NCBI RefSeq assembly: GCF_000186865.1
Contig: NW_008705566.1
Location: forward strand, 2,473,699-2,537,698
Reading direction: 5' to 3'
Length of the DNA stretch: 64,000 nt
From: Aureococcus anophagefferens
Lineage: Eukaryota > Sar > Pelagophyceae > Pelagomonadales > Pelagomonadaceae
Translations under genes and position numbers: made by a program
Notes under the pieces: generated by a model
Seen by the model: the letters and a program-made list of their open reading frames with translations, nothing else
Told to the model about the DNA's origin: nothing
The model's database searches: none
Shown: positions 48,907 through 58,500 of the stretch, in pieces
How positions within the stretch are numbered: position 1 is the first letter of the stretch
Layout of the letters: every line of letters begins with the position of its first letter

Positions 48907-50736
48907 TCACGCGCGGCGCTCGCTCTTGACGGCGCCGGGGTCCGCCTTGAACTTGGCGAACTTGGAGGTCCGGGACTTCTTCCGCGGCGGCGGCGCCGGC
49001 GGCGCCGGCGCGTCGTCTTCGTCGCTCTCGTCCCCGGACTGGATCTCGATGATCTCGTTGTGGCGTTCGATGGAGTCGAAGGCGCCGCCCAGGTGCGCCA
49101 CCGCGATGCCGTTGATGAGGACGCGGCGGCCCGGGCGGGGCATGACGCGCACGACGCGGAGCTTCTTGTCGGCGCCGGCGACCATGAGGAGGTAGAGCAT
49201 GACGCCAAACACATTGGAGAAGGCCTGCGCGAAGATTTCGACTTGCATCTCCGCGACGGCGGCGCCGCGGCGGCTCGCGAGGCCCGCGCCGAGACGCTTC
49301 GAGTTGCGGCTCAGCGTCTCCGTGCGCGCGCTGCCGACCTCCTTGACGCGGACCTCCGTATCCGTGGACCCGGCCGCCAGGACGACGCCCTCGTAGTCGA
49401 CGTCGGAGCCCTGGGCCGCGCGCACGAGCACGTGGTCAAAGGGCACGAGCGGCGGCGGGTCGCTGCTGCGCGCGAGGTCGTCGTCGTAGAATTGGTTCGC
49501 CGCCATCGCGCCGTCGTGCGCCGCGCGGCGAGCCTGGACGAATGTGAGCCATTCTTTCGCCGTCTTGATGGGTGACCTCGAGCTCCGAAATAAGTGGCCG
49601 TATTCGTCGTCGAAATAAAAGCCCTGCTGCCTTTGAAAGTCGTCCTCGGAGCAGCGGTCCGCGCGCTCGCGCGGGAAGCGCTCGCAGGTGACGAGCTCTT
49701 CGATGACGGCGTGCTCGACGTAGCCCGCGAGCCCCGCGGTGCCGCACAGCTGGCGCGAGCACGCCGCGAAGAAGGACGACGCCTCGCCCGCGAGCTTGAA
49801 GCCCTCGCCGCGGAGCGCCGCGTCGAGCGCGGCCGCGTCGCCGACGGCGCGCGGCGCGCCCGCACCCGCCAGCGGCGAGAGCCGCGACGAGAACAAGTAC
49901 GAGGGCGGCTCCGTGACCGCGAAGCCCCCGCGGAGCGACTTGCGCAGCTCGCGGGACGCGACGCGCGCGGCCTCGATCTGGTGCCACTGCCAGTCCTGCC
50001 AGGCCTTGGGGTTCGTCTTGGCGATCTGGAGTCCCTCGATGGCGGCGTAGCGGAAGGAGAAGGTCGCGAGGACGTTGTCCTGGTCGTAGTCGCTGCGGCA
50101 CGCACGTTTTGACTCTTTGATCTCGACTTTATCGTCGAAGGCGGCCTCTTGGCCGAAAACGCGCTTTTTCTCCGCGTTGCCGAGCGTCGCCGCGAGCGAC
50201 GTGTCGGGCGGCGGCGCGAATGCTGACGTGTCCCCCTTGGAGACGGAGTAACGTGCACCGAACACTTGCCGCACGATGATGTCAATCCTGCCCGCCTGGG
50301 ACGAGCGAGCTTCCGCCAGCCCCTCGCGGGAGCTCTCGGGCCGCAGCGGCGCGAAGCGCATGCGGCGAACGCCGCGTTGCTCGCCGGCGATGAGCTGCTG
50401 CCCTTCGAGAACCCTTTCTCTTTGGGCACGCATCAACAATTTACTTATCGGGACGCCGTCGACGTACGTCGAGAATCGGAGCCTGTTTCTCCGATTGGGA
50501 TCCTCAGGCAGTTCGTTCGTCAGCAAGATCTCGAAGTAGTCCCCCGTCGTCGTCGCGATGAGGCGCTGGTGCTGGTTATCGCAATTCCGCACGCTCGCGA
50601 CTTCGCGCTCCGGAAGCGTCCACGCCAACCAGTCCCAGTCGCGAGGCCCGTCCTTATCCTCGAGCTCGGGCACGCGGCACCCGTCGACGAGCACCGAGGC
50701 CGACGCGATCGATTCCTCCGCGCTTTCGCCGCTCAT
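48907..50736 (-). CDS. Uncharacterised 609-aa protein, probably nuclear
   Basis: The ORF encodes 609 residues with ordinary composition throughout. The N-terminal 130 residues form a beta-rich domain (RLIATTTGDYFEILLTNELP, NRLRFSTYVDGVPISKLLMR) similar in style to the DUF7918-type domain of fungal and algal unknowns. A helical middle (ATFSFRYAAIEGLQIAKTNP) and a C-terminal segment with a PDZ-like or single-strand-hairpin pattern (RRVLINGIAVAHLGGAFDSI) follow. The end is acidic and then basic (PRKKSRTSKFAKFK), a candidate nuclear localisation signal. No catalytic motif is seen. The promoter side (50737-51044) contains a TATA-like ATATTATACA. Confidence 0.6.
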   Translation of the reverse strand: MSGESAEESIASASVLVDGCRVPELEDKDGPRDWDWLAWTLPEREVASVRNCDNQHQRLIATTTGDYFEILLTNELPEDPNRRNRLRFSTYVDGVPISKLLMRAQRERVLEGQQLIAGEQRGVRRMRFAPLRPESSREGLAEARSSQAGRIDIIVRQVFGARYSVSKGDTSAFAPPPDTSLAATLGNAEKKRVFGQEAAFDDKVEIKESKRACRSDYDQDNVLATFSFRYAAIEGLQIAKTNPKAWQDWQWHQIEAARVASRELRKSLRGGFAVTEPPSYLFSSRLSPLAGAGAPRAVGDAAALDAALRGEGFKLAGEASSFFAACSRQLCGTAGLAGYVEHAVIEELVTCERFPRERADRCSEDDFQRQQGFYFDDEYGHLFRSSRSPIKTAKEWLTFVQARRAAHDGAMAANQFYDDDLARSSDPPPLVPFDHVLVRAAQGSDVDYEGVVLAAGSTDTEVRVKEVGSARTETLSRNSKRLGAGLASRRGAAVAEMQVEIFAQAFSNVFGVMLYLLMVAGADKKLRVVRVMPRPGRRVLINGIAVAHLGGAFDSIERHNEIIEIQSGDESDEDDAPAPPAPPPRKKSRTSKFAKFKADPGAVKSERRA

Positions 50737-51044
50737 AGCACTTGCTTTAGACTCGCTCGTAGCGGAGCGCCGAGATTTCGGCGACGCCGCGAGGCCTCGG
50801 CGTGGGGCGTGAAGAGGCGCGGGAGCTCGTGTCGTCGCGCTCTCTGTATAATATCGCTCTTGCCACGACGCCGCCCGACTCTCGAGGACTCGCCGAGTTT
50901 CGCCTCAGAGCGGCCGGTCGACGCTGTCGACGCCTCGACTTACGCCTCGGTCGGCGATGGTAGGGGACGCCTATTGGGGGCGTCTCGCGAGCTCTGCCGG
51001 GCACGTATCTTACTTGGCGCGTTCTCGGAAGTTCCCTCGAGAGG
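50737..51044. other. Intergenic region of 308 bp with TATA-like element
   Basis: It holds the upstream region of the minus-strand 609-aa gene and the 3' end of the mannitol-dehydrogenase-like gene. ATATTATACA (reverse strand, 50845-50854) lies about 110 bp upstream of the ATG at 50736. No ORF with convincing composition was seen. Confidence 0.35.
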
Positions 51045-52349
51045 TCACCGGGACATCGTCTTGACGCCCGCGGAGGTTTTGCCCCGCGCCGCGACCGTCG
51101 GGAAGGAGCCGTGGATGGGGATCGCGTCGCGGACGCACGCGTCGTCGTCGCCGCCCGTGGCCTCGTAGTCGATCAGGCAGGCCTCCGTCGTGTCGTCGAC
51201 GAGCTTGGCGATGCCCGCCGCGACGCCGCCGCCGTTCGCGCCGTTGCGCGCGAGGAAGCGCCACACGTCCGGGTCCTCCGATGCGACGGCGCGGCGGAAG
51301 TTCGACTCCGCGACCGCGAGGCGCCCGTTCCAGCGCTTCGCGACGCCGCCGCCGAGCACGCGCGCGACCGTGTCGTCCGTCAGCTGGAACCGCTCCAGGG
51401 CCTGGCGCGCGTAGGCCGTGAGCGCGTCGAAGGCCGCGTCGTCGTCGTCGAGGCCGTGGACCTCCTTGATCGTGTCGATGCCGTGCTCGCGCACGAGGAT
51501 CGCGCAGCGCGCCAAAGCCCAGTGCCAGATCTCGCGCGTGATAATGCCGGCGGAGGATGGTTTGGCCAGATGCAGGTCGCCGGGCACGACCGCGTGGGCG
51601 TCGCGGATCGTCGCGAAGGCCAGCGTCGTGTGCATGCCGTTGACCAAATTTAGCTTGCGATCGCTGAGGAAGCGCGCGGCCGCGCTCGACCGCGGCGCGA
51701 GGATCTCCGCGCCGAACTTCGACCCGAAGGGCGGCGCCGACGCGCGGTTGACCGCGGCGTCGAGGGGCACGATGGCGCCCGGCCAGGCCTCCGCGGTGAC
51801 GGCGACGCCGTCGGCGGTCACGGCGCGATCCGTCGACACGCGGTCGACGACGCAGTCGACGACCGTGGCCGTGCCCTCCAAGGCCTGCGTGAGGGCCGCG
51901 ACGGCGTCGTGGTCGTTCTCGCAGGCGTAGAGGATGGGTTTGTGTGTTGTGTGTTTGAGGAGCTTCGTCATCACGGGTCCGAGCGACGGGCCGAGCGAAC
52001 ACGACAGCGTCGTCGCCTTTGCGACGAGCGCGTCGAGGGTGGCGTCGTCGTCGGAGAGGACGAGATTTCCTCCGCCGGCGCGGGCGCCGTCGCCGACGGC
52101 CGTGAGTCTGCAGATCTCCACGCCGTTGACGCGCACCGGGAATTCTGAGCCCTTCGCGAGCGCGGCCCACGCGGGATCCTTGGGCGTGTCGACGACGGCG
52201 AAGTTCACGCCGGACGCGGCGACGGCGGGCACGACGAGCGACAACCCGAGCTTGCCGCCGCCCACGTGGACGTGAAAGGGCGTCACGGGCTTCGTCGGCG
52301 GCGCGAGCGCCGCCGCCGAGGCGACGAACAGGGCGAGAAGGCGACGCAT
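51045..52349 (-). CDS. Mannitol-1-phosphate 5-dehydrogenase / mannitol dehydrogenase family protein, plastid-type leader
   Basis: From ATG 52349 the protein has 434 aa. The leader MRRLLALFVASAAALAPPTK is a signal peptide with an ASAALAP-like junction (L instead of F) typical of import into a complex plastid. The Rossmann part begins FHVHVGGGKLGLSLVVPAVA (G-G-G-x-L-G NAD-binding loop). KLNLVNGMHTTLAFATIRDA corresponds to the K-x-x-x-x-N-x-x-H active-site signature of the polyol long-chain dehydrogenase family, followed by the helical C-domain. Substrate is fructose-6-phosphate/mannitol-1-phosphate or fructose/mannitol; the family form cannot be fixed by eye. Mannitol is a storage and osmotic solute in many stramenopile algae. 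Confidence 0.75.
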   Translation of the reverse strand: MRRLLALFVASAAALAPPTKPVTPFHVHVGGGKLGLSLVVPAVAASGVNFAVVDTPKDPAWAALAKGSEFPVRVNGVEICRLTAVGDGARAGGGNLVLSDDDATLDALVAKATTLSCSLGPSLGPVMTKLLKHTTHKPILYACENDHDAVAALTQALEGTATVVDCVVDRVSTDRAVTADGVAVTAEAWPGAIVPLDAAVNRASAPPFGSKFGAEILAPRSSAAARFLSDRKLNLVNGMHTTLAFATIRDAHAVVPGDLHLAKPSSAGIITREIWHWALARCAILVREHGIDTIKEVHGLDDDDAAFDALTAYARQALERFQLTDDTVARVLGGGVAKRWNGRLAVAESNFRRAVASEDPDVWRFLARNGANGGGVAAGIAKLVDDTTEACLIDYEATGGDDDACVRDAIPIHGSFPTVAARGKTSAGVKTMSR

Positions 52350-52549
52350 GAATGGACGACGGGTACGGGCGGACGAGATCTGACGATTACGGGGCGTGTG
52401 AGCGGTCGTGGGACGACTGGCTCGCAGAAGCGCCGGCGGAGCTGCTGCTTCCGCTCGTGAGTTCTGATTCTTCAACTCGGGGCGCGTCGGATCGAAGCCT
52501 GCAACTTGAAGTCCGATGTCCTCGACAGACAACTCCACACAAAACACAG

Positions 52550-55500
52550 TTATATCATCCCCCGTCGCCTGGCGGCGTCCGGCTCGTCGCCGCGGTCGAT
52601 GTAGTCCGAGCCCGTCTTCTGGAGATGGACGACCTCGCGGGCGGACGAGGGGGGCGTCGCGGCCGGCGCCTCGGCGCCCTCCGCGTCGCGCGCCTCGGAC
52701 GCGTCGGGACCGTCTGGTCCGCCCTCGAAGGGCGGCAGGTCACCGGTTTTCGCCTTGCGGGGGGCGTCGGGACCGTCTAGTCCGCCGTCGAGGGGCGGCA
52801 GGTCGCCGGCTTTCGCCTTGCGGTCTGGTCCGCCGTCGAAGGGCGGCAAGTCACCGGTTTTCGCCTTGCGGGGGGCGTCGGGACCGTCCGATCCGCCGTC
52901 GAGGGGCGGCAGATCACCGGTTTTCGCCTTGCGGAACCCTTGGTTCGGCGTCTCCGGGCTTTTGAGCCCGAGACTCAGCTCCGACGCCGTCAAGACGAGC
53001 GGCGGCGGCTTCTTGGTAGCGTTGGGCACAAAGCCCGTCAGGAACGCGTCCAGGGTCCGCGCCGAGGGCACCGTCGCGGTCTTGTAGGCGTCCCGCGGCG
53101 ACGGCGGCGCGCCCGCCGCGCGCTCGTAGTCGGCCCAGAGCTTCTCGAGGGCCTCCGCGGCCTCGCGGACGCGGTGCCGGTGCAGCCGCTCCTCGAGGTC
53201 CAGGTTTTCGTCTCCTAATTCATGCCCCTCCACGGCCACGACCCGCGCCGCGTCGGCCTTCTCGACGACCTCGATGGCCAGCAGGCCGCCGGCGACGATG
53301 AAGAAGCACAGCGCCATGCAGCCCAACACGACGACCGCGCCCGGGATCGCCGAATTGATCGAATTCAAGACCGCCCGGGCCCGGTCGTCGTTCTGCACGA
53401 AGCCAATCAACGCAAAGACGACGACGGCGATGTACTCCTCGAGGAACGTGTCCCGGGGGATCTCCGGCAGCGACTGGATGAGCGCGCCCGTCCAGCCCAG
53501 CAGCCGCTGGTACCACGCGGGGCGGAAGACGACCGCGCGCGAGAAGGCGACGATGGCGCCCGATGCCCAGAGCGACTGGGCGCCGCCCCGGGCCCGGTGC
53601 GCGTCGTCGAGGTCCCGGGTCTCGCCGGCGGTGCCCAGGAACGCGCGGAACTCGCTGGCGGCCGCGCGGAGCGCGCCCGACTCCTCCTGGTCGACGAACT
53701 GCTCGAGCACGGCGCCGCCGAGCGACGGTCGCGTCGAGTCCTTCGCCGGCGCGCCGTCCGCCGACGGCGCCTCCTCCTTCTCTTCACAGGCGGCGGACGC
53801 GAAGGCCGCGCGGTGGTCCCGGGCCTCGCCGAGACGCCGCGGCACGTCCGCGCCGACGGCACCGAACGCGTCCACGCGGTCGAGGTCCACGAGCACCGAC
53901 GGCTCGACGCGCAGCGGTGTGCGGTAGGCGACGCGCTTGTTCGCCGGATTTTCCAGGAACAGGAGCTTGTCGCGGACGGCCAGGGGCACCATGACCTGCG
54001 TGATCAAGATAATCAACGGCTCGATGGTCACGTAGCAGAACACCAAGAACTGCATCGTGTCGAGGAACCACTCGCGCTTGAGCTCCGAGCCCGTCTCCCC
54101 CCGGTCGTCCAAAGCCTGGGCGAACTGGAGCACGAAGTAGACCGGGTAGAGAAAGGCCGCGAGCCACGCGGCGACGCCCGCGGCCTTCGCCGGCAGGGAC
54201 ACGGCCGTCACACTCACTTCTTCTCCGCCGAGCTTCTCGCCCCAGGTCTCGACGATGCCGCGCTCGACGAGCGTCAGCGCGTCGCACCGGAGCAGCTCGA
54301 AGAAGAGGCAGCACCGGTCGTAGGGCTCGGGCAGGCCGTCGAAGATGCCGTCCGCGCGCGCGGCCAAACCGACGTTGCCGACGAGCCGCCGGTAGGCCCG
54401 GTCGGCGAAGCGCGCGACCTCCCGCCGTCGCCACGCGTGGGCGGCGAAGCCCTTGACGTCCGTCCGCGGGAGCCCCCACTTGCGCCCGAGGTCCCGCCGG
54501 AGCCGCCGGAGCGCGCGCCGCGACCGCCGGTCGCCCAGCGCGTCGAAGGCGTGCTCGAGCTCGACGCCGCGCGCGTGCAGCGCGCGCATGACGGGCACGA
54601 GGCACTCCTGGCAGCCCTTGCGCAAGACCGCGTCCGCCGTGGGCCGCAGCGCGTCCGCGGGCCGCGACGGCGCGAGGCCCAAATTCTGGCGGAGCCGCGC
54701 GACGGCCGCGCGCGCGTCGTCGACGTCGCCCGCCTCTTCCGCCGGCGCGGGCTCGACCTTGCCCCGGGACTTCTGCAGCGGCGCCATGACGTAGCGTACA
54801 AATACATAATCGAAGAGCTTCATGACCGGGAGCGTCAGCACGACGACCAAAAGCTCGAGGAAGAGCGACCGGCCGCTCAGCCCGTCGGGCACCCTGAGCT
54901 CGCAGCGGTGGCCGTCCTCCTTGGTCACGACGTCGCGCCACTCGCAGCCGCGCCGCGGCGAGGAGCGCCCGGACATGAAAGCCCAGGCCTCGTCGTACAT
55001 GAGGCTCCGGTCGAGGCACGCGTCGCGTTCGTCGACGTCCTCGCAGTAGCCCAGCGGGTACTCGATCCAGAAGGCCATGGCCTCGGCAGCCAGGATCATG
55101 ACCATGTTGAAGAGCACGGCGACGGCGCGCGCGGGCCGGCTCAGGTTCGCGTCGAAGACGCTAAAGAGCGAGATGATGCTGTGGTTCTCGTAGATGAGCC
55201 GCGCGCCAAACCGAGGCGCGTCGTGCAACCCGAGCACGAAGTCCGGCAGCGACGCCCGCGCGATGCCGGCCGAGACGTTGATGGCCGTCTGCTTCCTGAG
55301 CTTCGCGTCGGAGGCCGCGGAGGACGTCGTCGTGTGCCGCAGCGGCGTCCGCGCGGGCAGCGCCGCCGCGCGCGCCGCGTCGCGCCGATCGAGATAGCGG
55401 CCGATCACCATCGCGATCACACAGAGCCCGACGATGACGCCGAGCGTCGTCAGGATGACGGGATTGTCCCGGAGCGTGCCGAGCGTGATGGGCGCGCTGA

Positions 55501-58500
55501 GCGCGTCGAGGTAGTATTCGAGGTTCGTCGTGCTATAGTCCGCGCCGGCCTTCGATTCGCAGAGACACGTCGCGTTGCCGTCCGTGCTCTCCACGAACAC
55601 GCAGTCGTCGTAGCCCCAGTCGTCGCCGCCCGCGTCGAAGGACGCGCAGGCGCTCCCGTTGCCGGCGCCGGGCAGCGTCAGCGTGAAAGACGTCGCCTTC
55701 TTCCCCTCGAGGCGCCGCCCGTCGCCGCAGCGGTCGTCGAAGAGCACGCGGACGACGGCCGAGTCGACGGGCGTCGCCGCGGATTTCCGCACGTTCGTCG
55801 AAAACGACACGAGGCTGAGGTCGTAGTCGTCGCAGGGCGGGGCCTCGAGCGCGAGCGCGGCGCGCGGCGCGTCAGCGTCGAGGAGCGCGGGGAAGCGCGT
55901 CGACGCCGCGCCGCGCCGCGACGACACGGCGACGCGCGGCGACGTCGCGACGTCGGCGAACTGGCCCGCGGCCGCGCCGTCGACGAGGGCCGCGGCGAGC
56001 GCGTCGACGGCCGCGGCGAACGCGTCCGCGGACGCGACGTCGTCGAGGCCCGTCGCCAGGTTCGACAGCGCCCCGGCGACGGCGCCCGCGGTCTCGTCGC
56101 GGCGCGCGCCCTCGCCCAGACCGGCGAGGCGGCAATCCGCGGCGACGGCCGCGGCGACGTCGAGCGCCGTCCGCGCTCCGCCGTCCGAGAGCCGCGGCGC
56201 CGTGAGGCCCTCCAGGGTCGCGGCCTGCTGCGCGACGGCGTCGCGCGAATGCGGGTCCTGGAGGTCCCTGGCGCCCGCGAGGGCGACGAGCAGCGACTCG
56301 CGGTACGCGTCCGTCGCCGCGGCGTCGTCGGGCGACAGGCCGCAGGCGTCGCCGGCCCAGCCCGCGGCGCACGCGCAGGCCGCGTAGCTCGCACGCGCCT
56401 CGTCCGCGGCGTCGCCGTTCGCGTCGTAGAAGGCGCAGGCGCCGCGGGACTCGCTCGCGCCGCAGTCGCCGCCGCAGGGCGCGGACGCGTCGCCGCCGTC
56501 GACGAGCACCTCGTTCGTCGCGGCGATGTTGAGCGACGCGTAGACCGCCTGGACGTCGCTCGCGCCAAAGGCCGCGTCGATGGCCTCGAGGGACGCGTTC
56601 CGCAGCGCCGACGCGTTCTTTTGCGACGGCGCGACGGCCACGAGCGCCTCCGCGGACGCCGTCGCGCCGTAGGCGTCGGCCACGTCGACGGCGCACGTCC
56701 GTTCGCCCGCAGGTAACAACGTCTCGTAGTGCGGGCTCGACGTGCCGAACGCGAGCGTCGTCGCGCGCTGGAAGTAGGAGTAGGTCAGGGGCGCGTCGTC
56801 GTCGGCCCAGTACATGGCGGCGAAGAGAAAGACGGTGTCCATGGTCGCGCCCGCCGGCGGCGCGACGTCTAAACCGCCGGACGTCGGCGCGGCGTTGGCG
56901 ACGACGGCGACGGACGCGAAGGCGACGAGGTCGTCGTCGTCAAAAGCCGCGAGGCGGAAGCCGTAGGCGCCGCCGGGCGTCAGGGACCCCGCGGCGAGGA
57001 CGAGGGGCACGGAGAGCGCGTCGCCCTCGGCCTCGACGACGAGGGGCGCGAGCGCCGCGGCGTCGAGCGACCCGTCCTCGAGCGCGCCGGACTCGAGGCT
57101 CCACGCGAAGGTCGTGCCCGGCGACGCGCCGGAGACGGTCGTCGCGATCTTGAGCCGCGACGACGGGTCGACCTTGCCCGCCGGGGCCGCGGCCGCGAGC
57201 GTCGGCGGCGATTTCGCGAGCGCGCCCGCGACGAAGCACGAAGCCGTCGCGTTTCGGCCGTCGGCCGCGGCGACGAGCACCGCGTAGGTCGCGACGACGC
57301 CCGCGGCGGGCGCGTTTACGGCCAACGACGACGCGCCGTCGCCGCAGGGCAGGCCGTCGCAGGTCCAGGCGAAGCGCAGCGTCGTCGTCTCGTCGTCGGG
57401 GTCGCGGCTCCGCGACGCGTCGAGCGTTACGGCTTCGCCCGCGGCCGCGGACCGGTCGCCGCCGTCGACTGCCGCGACGACCCCAGACCGCCGCACCTCG
57501 ACCGTCGCGGTGGCGGTGTTGGAGTTGCCGCGGTCGTCGGTCGCCGTGACGACGAACGCGTAGGTCGAGCCGGCGGCGAGCGTCGACGGCGGCAGCGAAA
57601 AGTAGCGCGGGTCGCGCGACGTCGATTCGAAGGGCCCCTCCCAGGCGTAGGTCGCGATGGACTCGCCGCCGCAGCCGGCGCTCGGCGCCGCGACGGCGAA
57701 GAGCGATAGGGCCTGCCAGCGGCGGATGGACGCCTCGGCGCCGCCCTCGACCTCGACCGTCGGCGGGGCCTCGGCGACGGCGTTGACGACGAGCGCCGCG
57801 CGCGCCGTCACGTTGAGGAAGCTCGAGGCGACGACGGCGACGGCGTAGGAGTCGCCGGCATCGAGATTTGGGACCGCGAGCACGCTCCGGTCGCCCGCGA
57901 ATGTGCCGTCGACGAACCACTCGAACGCCAAGCCCCGGCCGCCGCCGCCGGACGTCGCGGACGCGTCCAAAGTCAGGCCGTCGCACGCCGCCGCGGTCAC
58001 TGGGCTCGCCGGTAGCGCCAGGCGCACCTCGGGCGGGTCGTCGGGGGCGGCGACGGTCGCGCGGGTCGACCAGGCATTGGAACCGCAGGGTTCCCCCGCC
58101 TTGGGCCCGATCGCGTCCACCAACAGCGCGACGGCGTCGCCGGGGACGACGGCCGACGTCGACGGCAAGACCATCTCGAACTGAGAGTCCGACAGAAAGA
58201 CGCAGGTCGTGTCGTCGAGGCGTCGCGTCGAATCCCAACCGAAGACCTCGACGGCGTCGGCGCACGGGAACGTCGCGCCGCCGTAGTCGCCGCGGTCGCT
58301 CGCGGCGTCGAGCTCGACGACGACGACGGCGCCCGAGTCGCCGAACTTGGCGCTCGCGACCTGGGGCGCCGCGGCGCAGGACGTATTGGTGCCGCAGCAG
58401 GCCTCCGCCAAATAGAGGCGCCCACCTTCGTCGGCGTCGGCGAGGCAGGCCCAGCTGAGTTCCTCGCTGTCGCACTGGCGTCCCGCCCAGTCGTCGCCGG

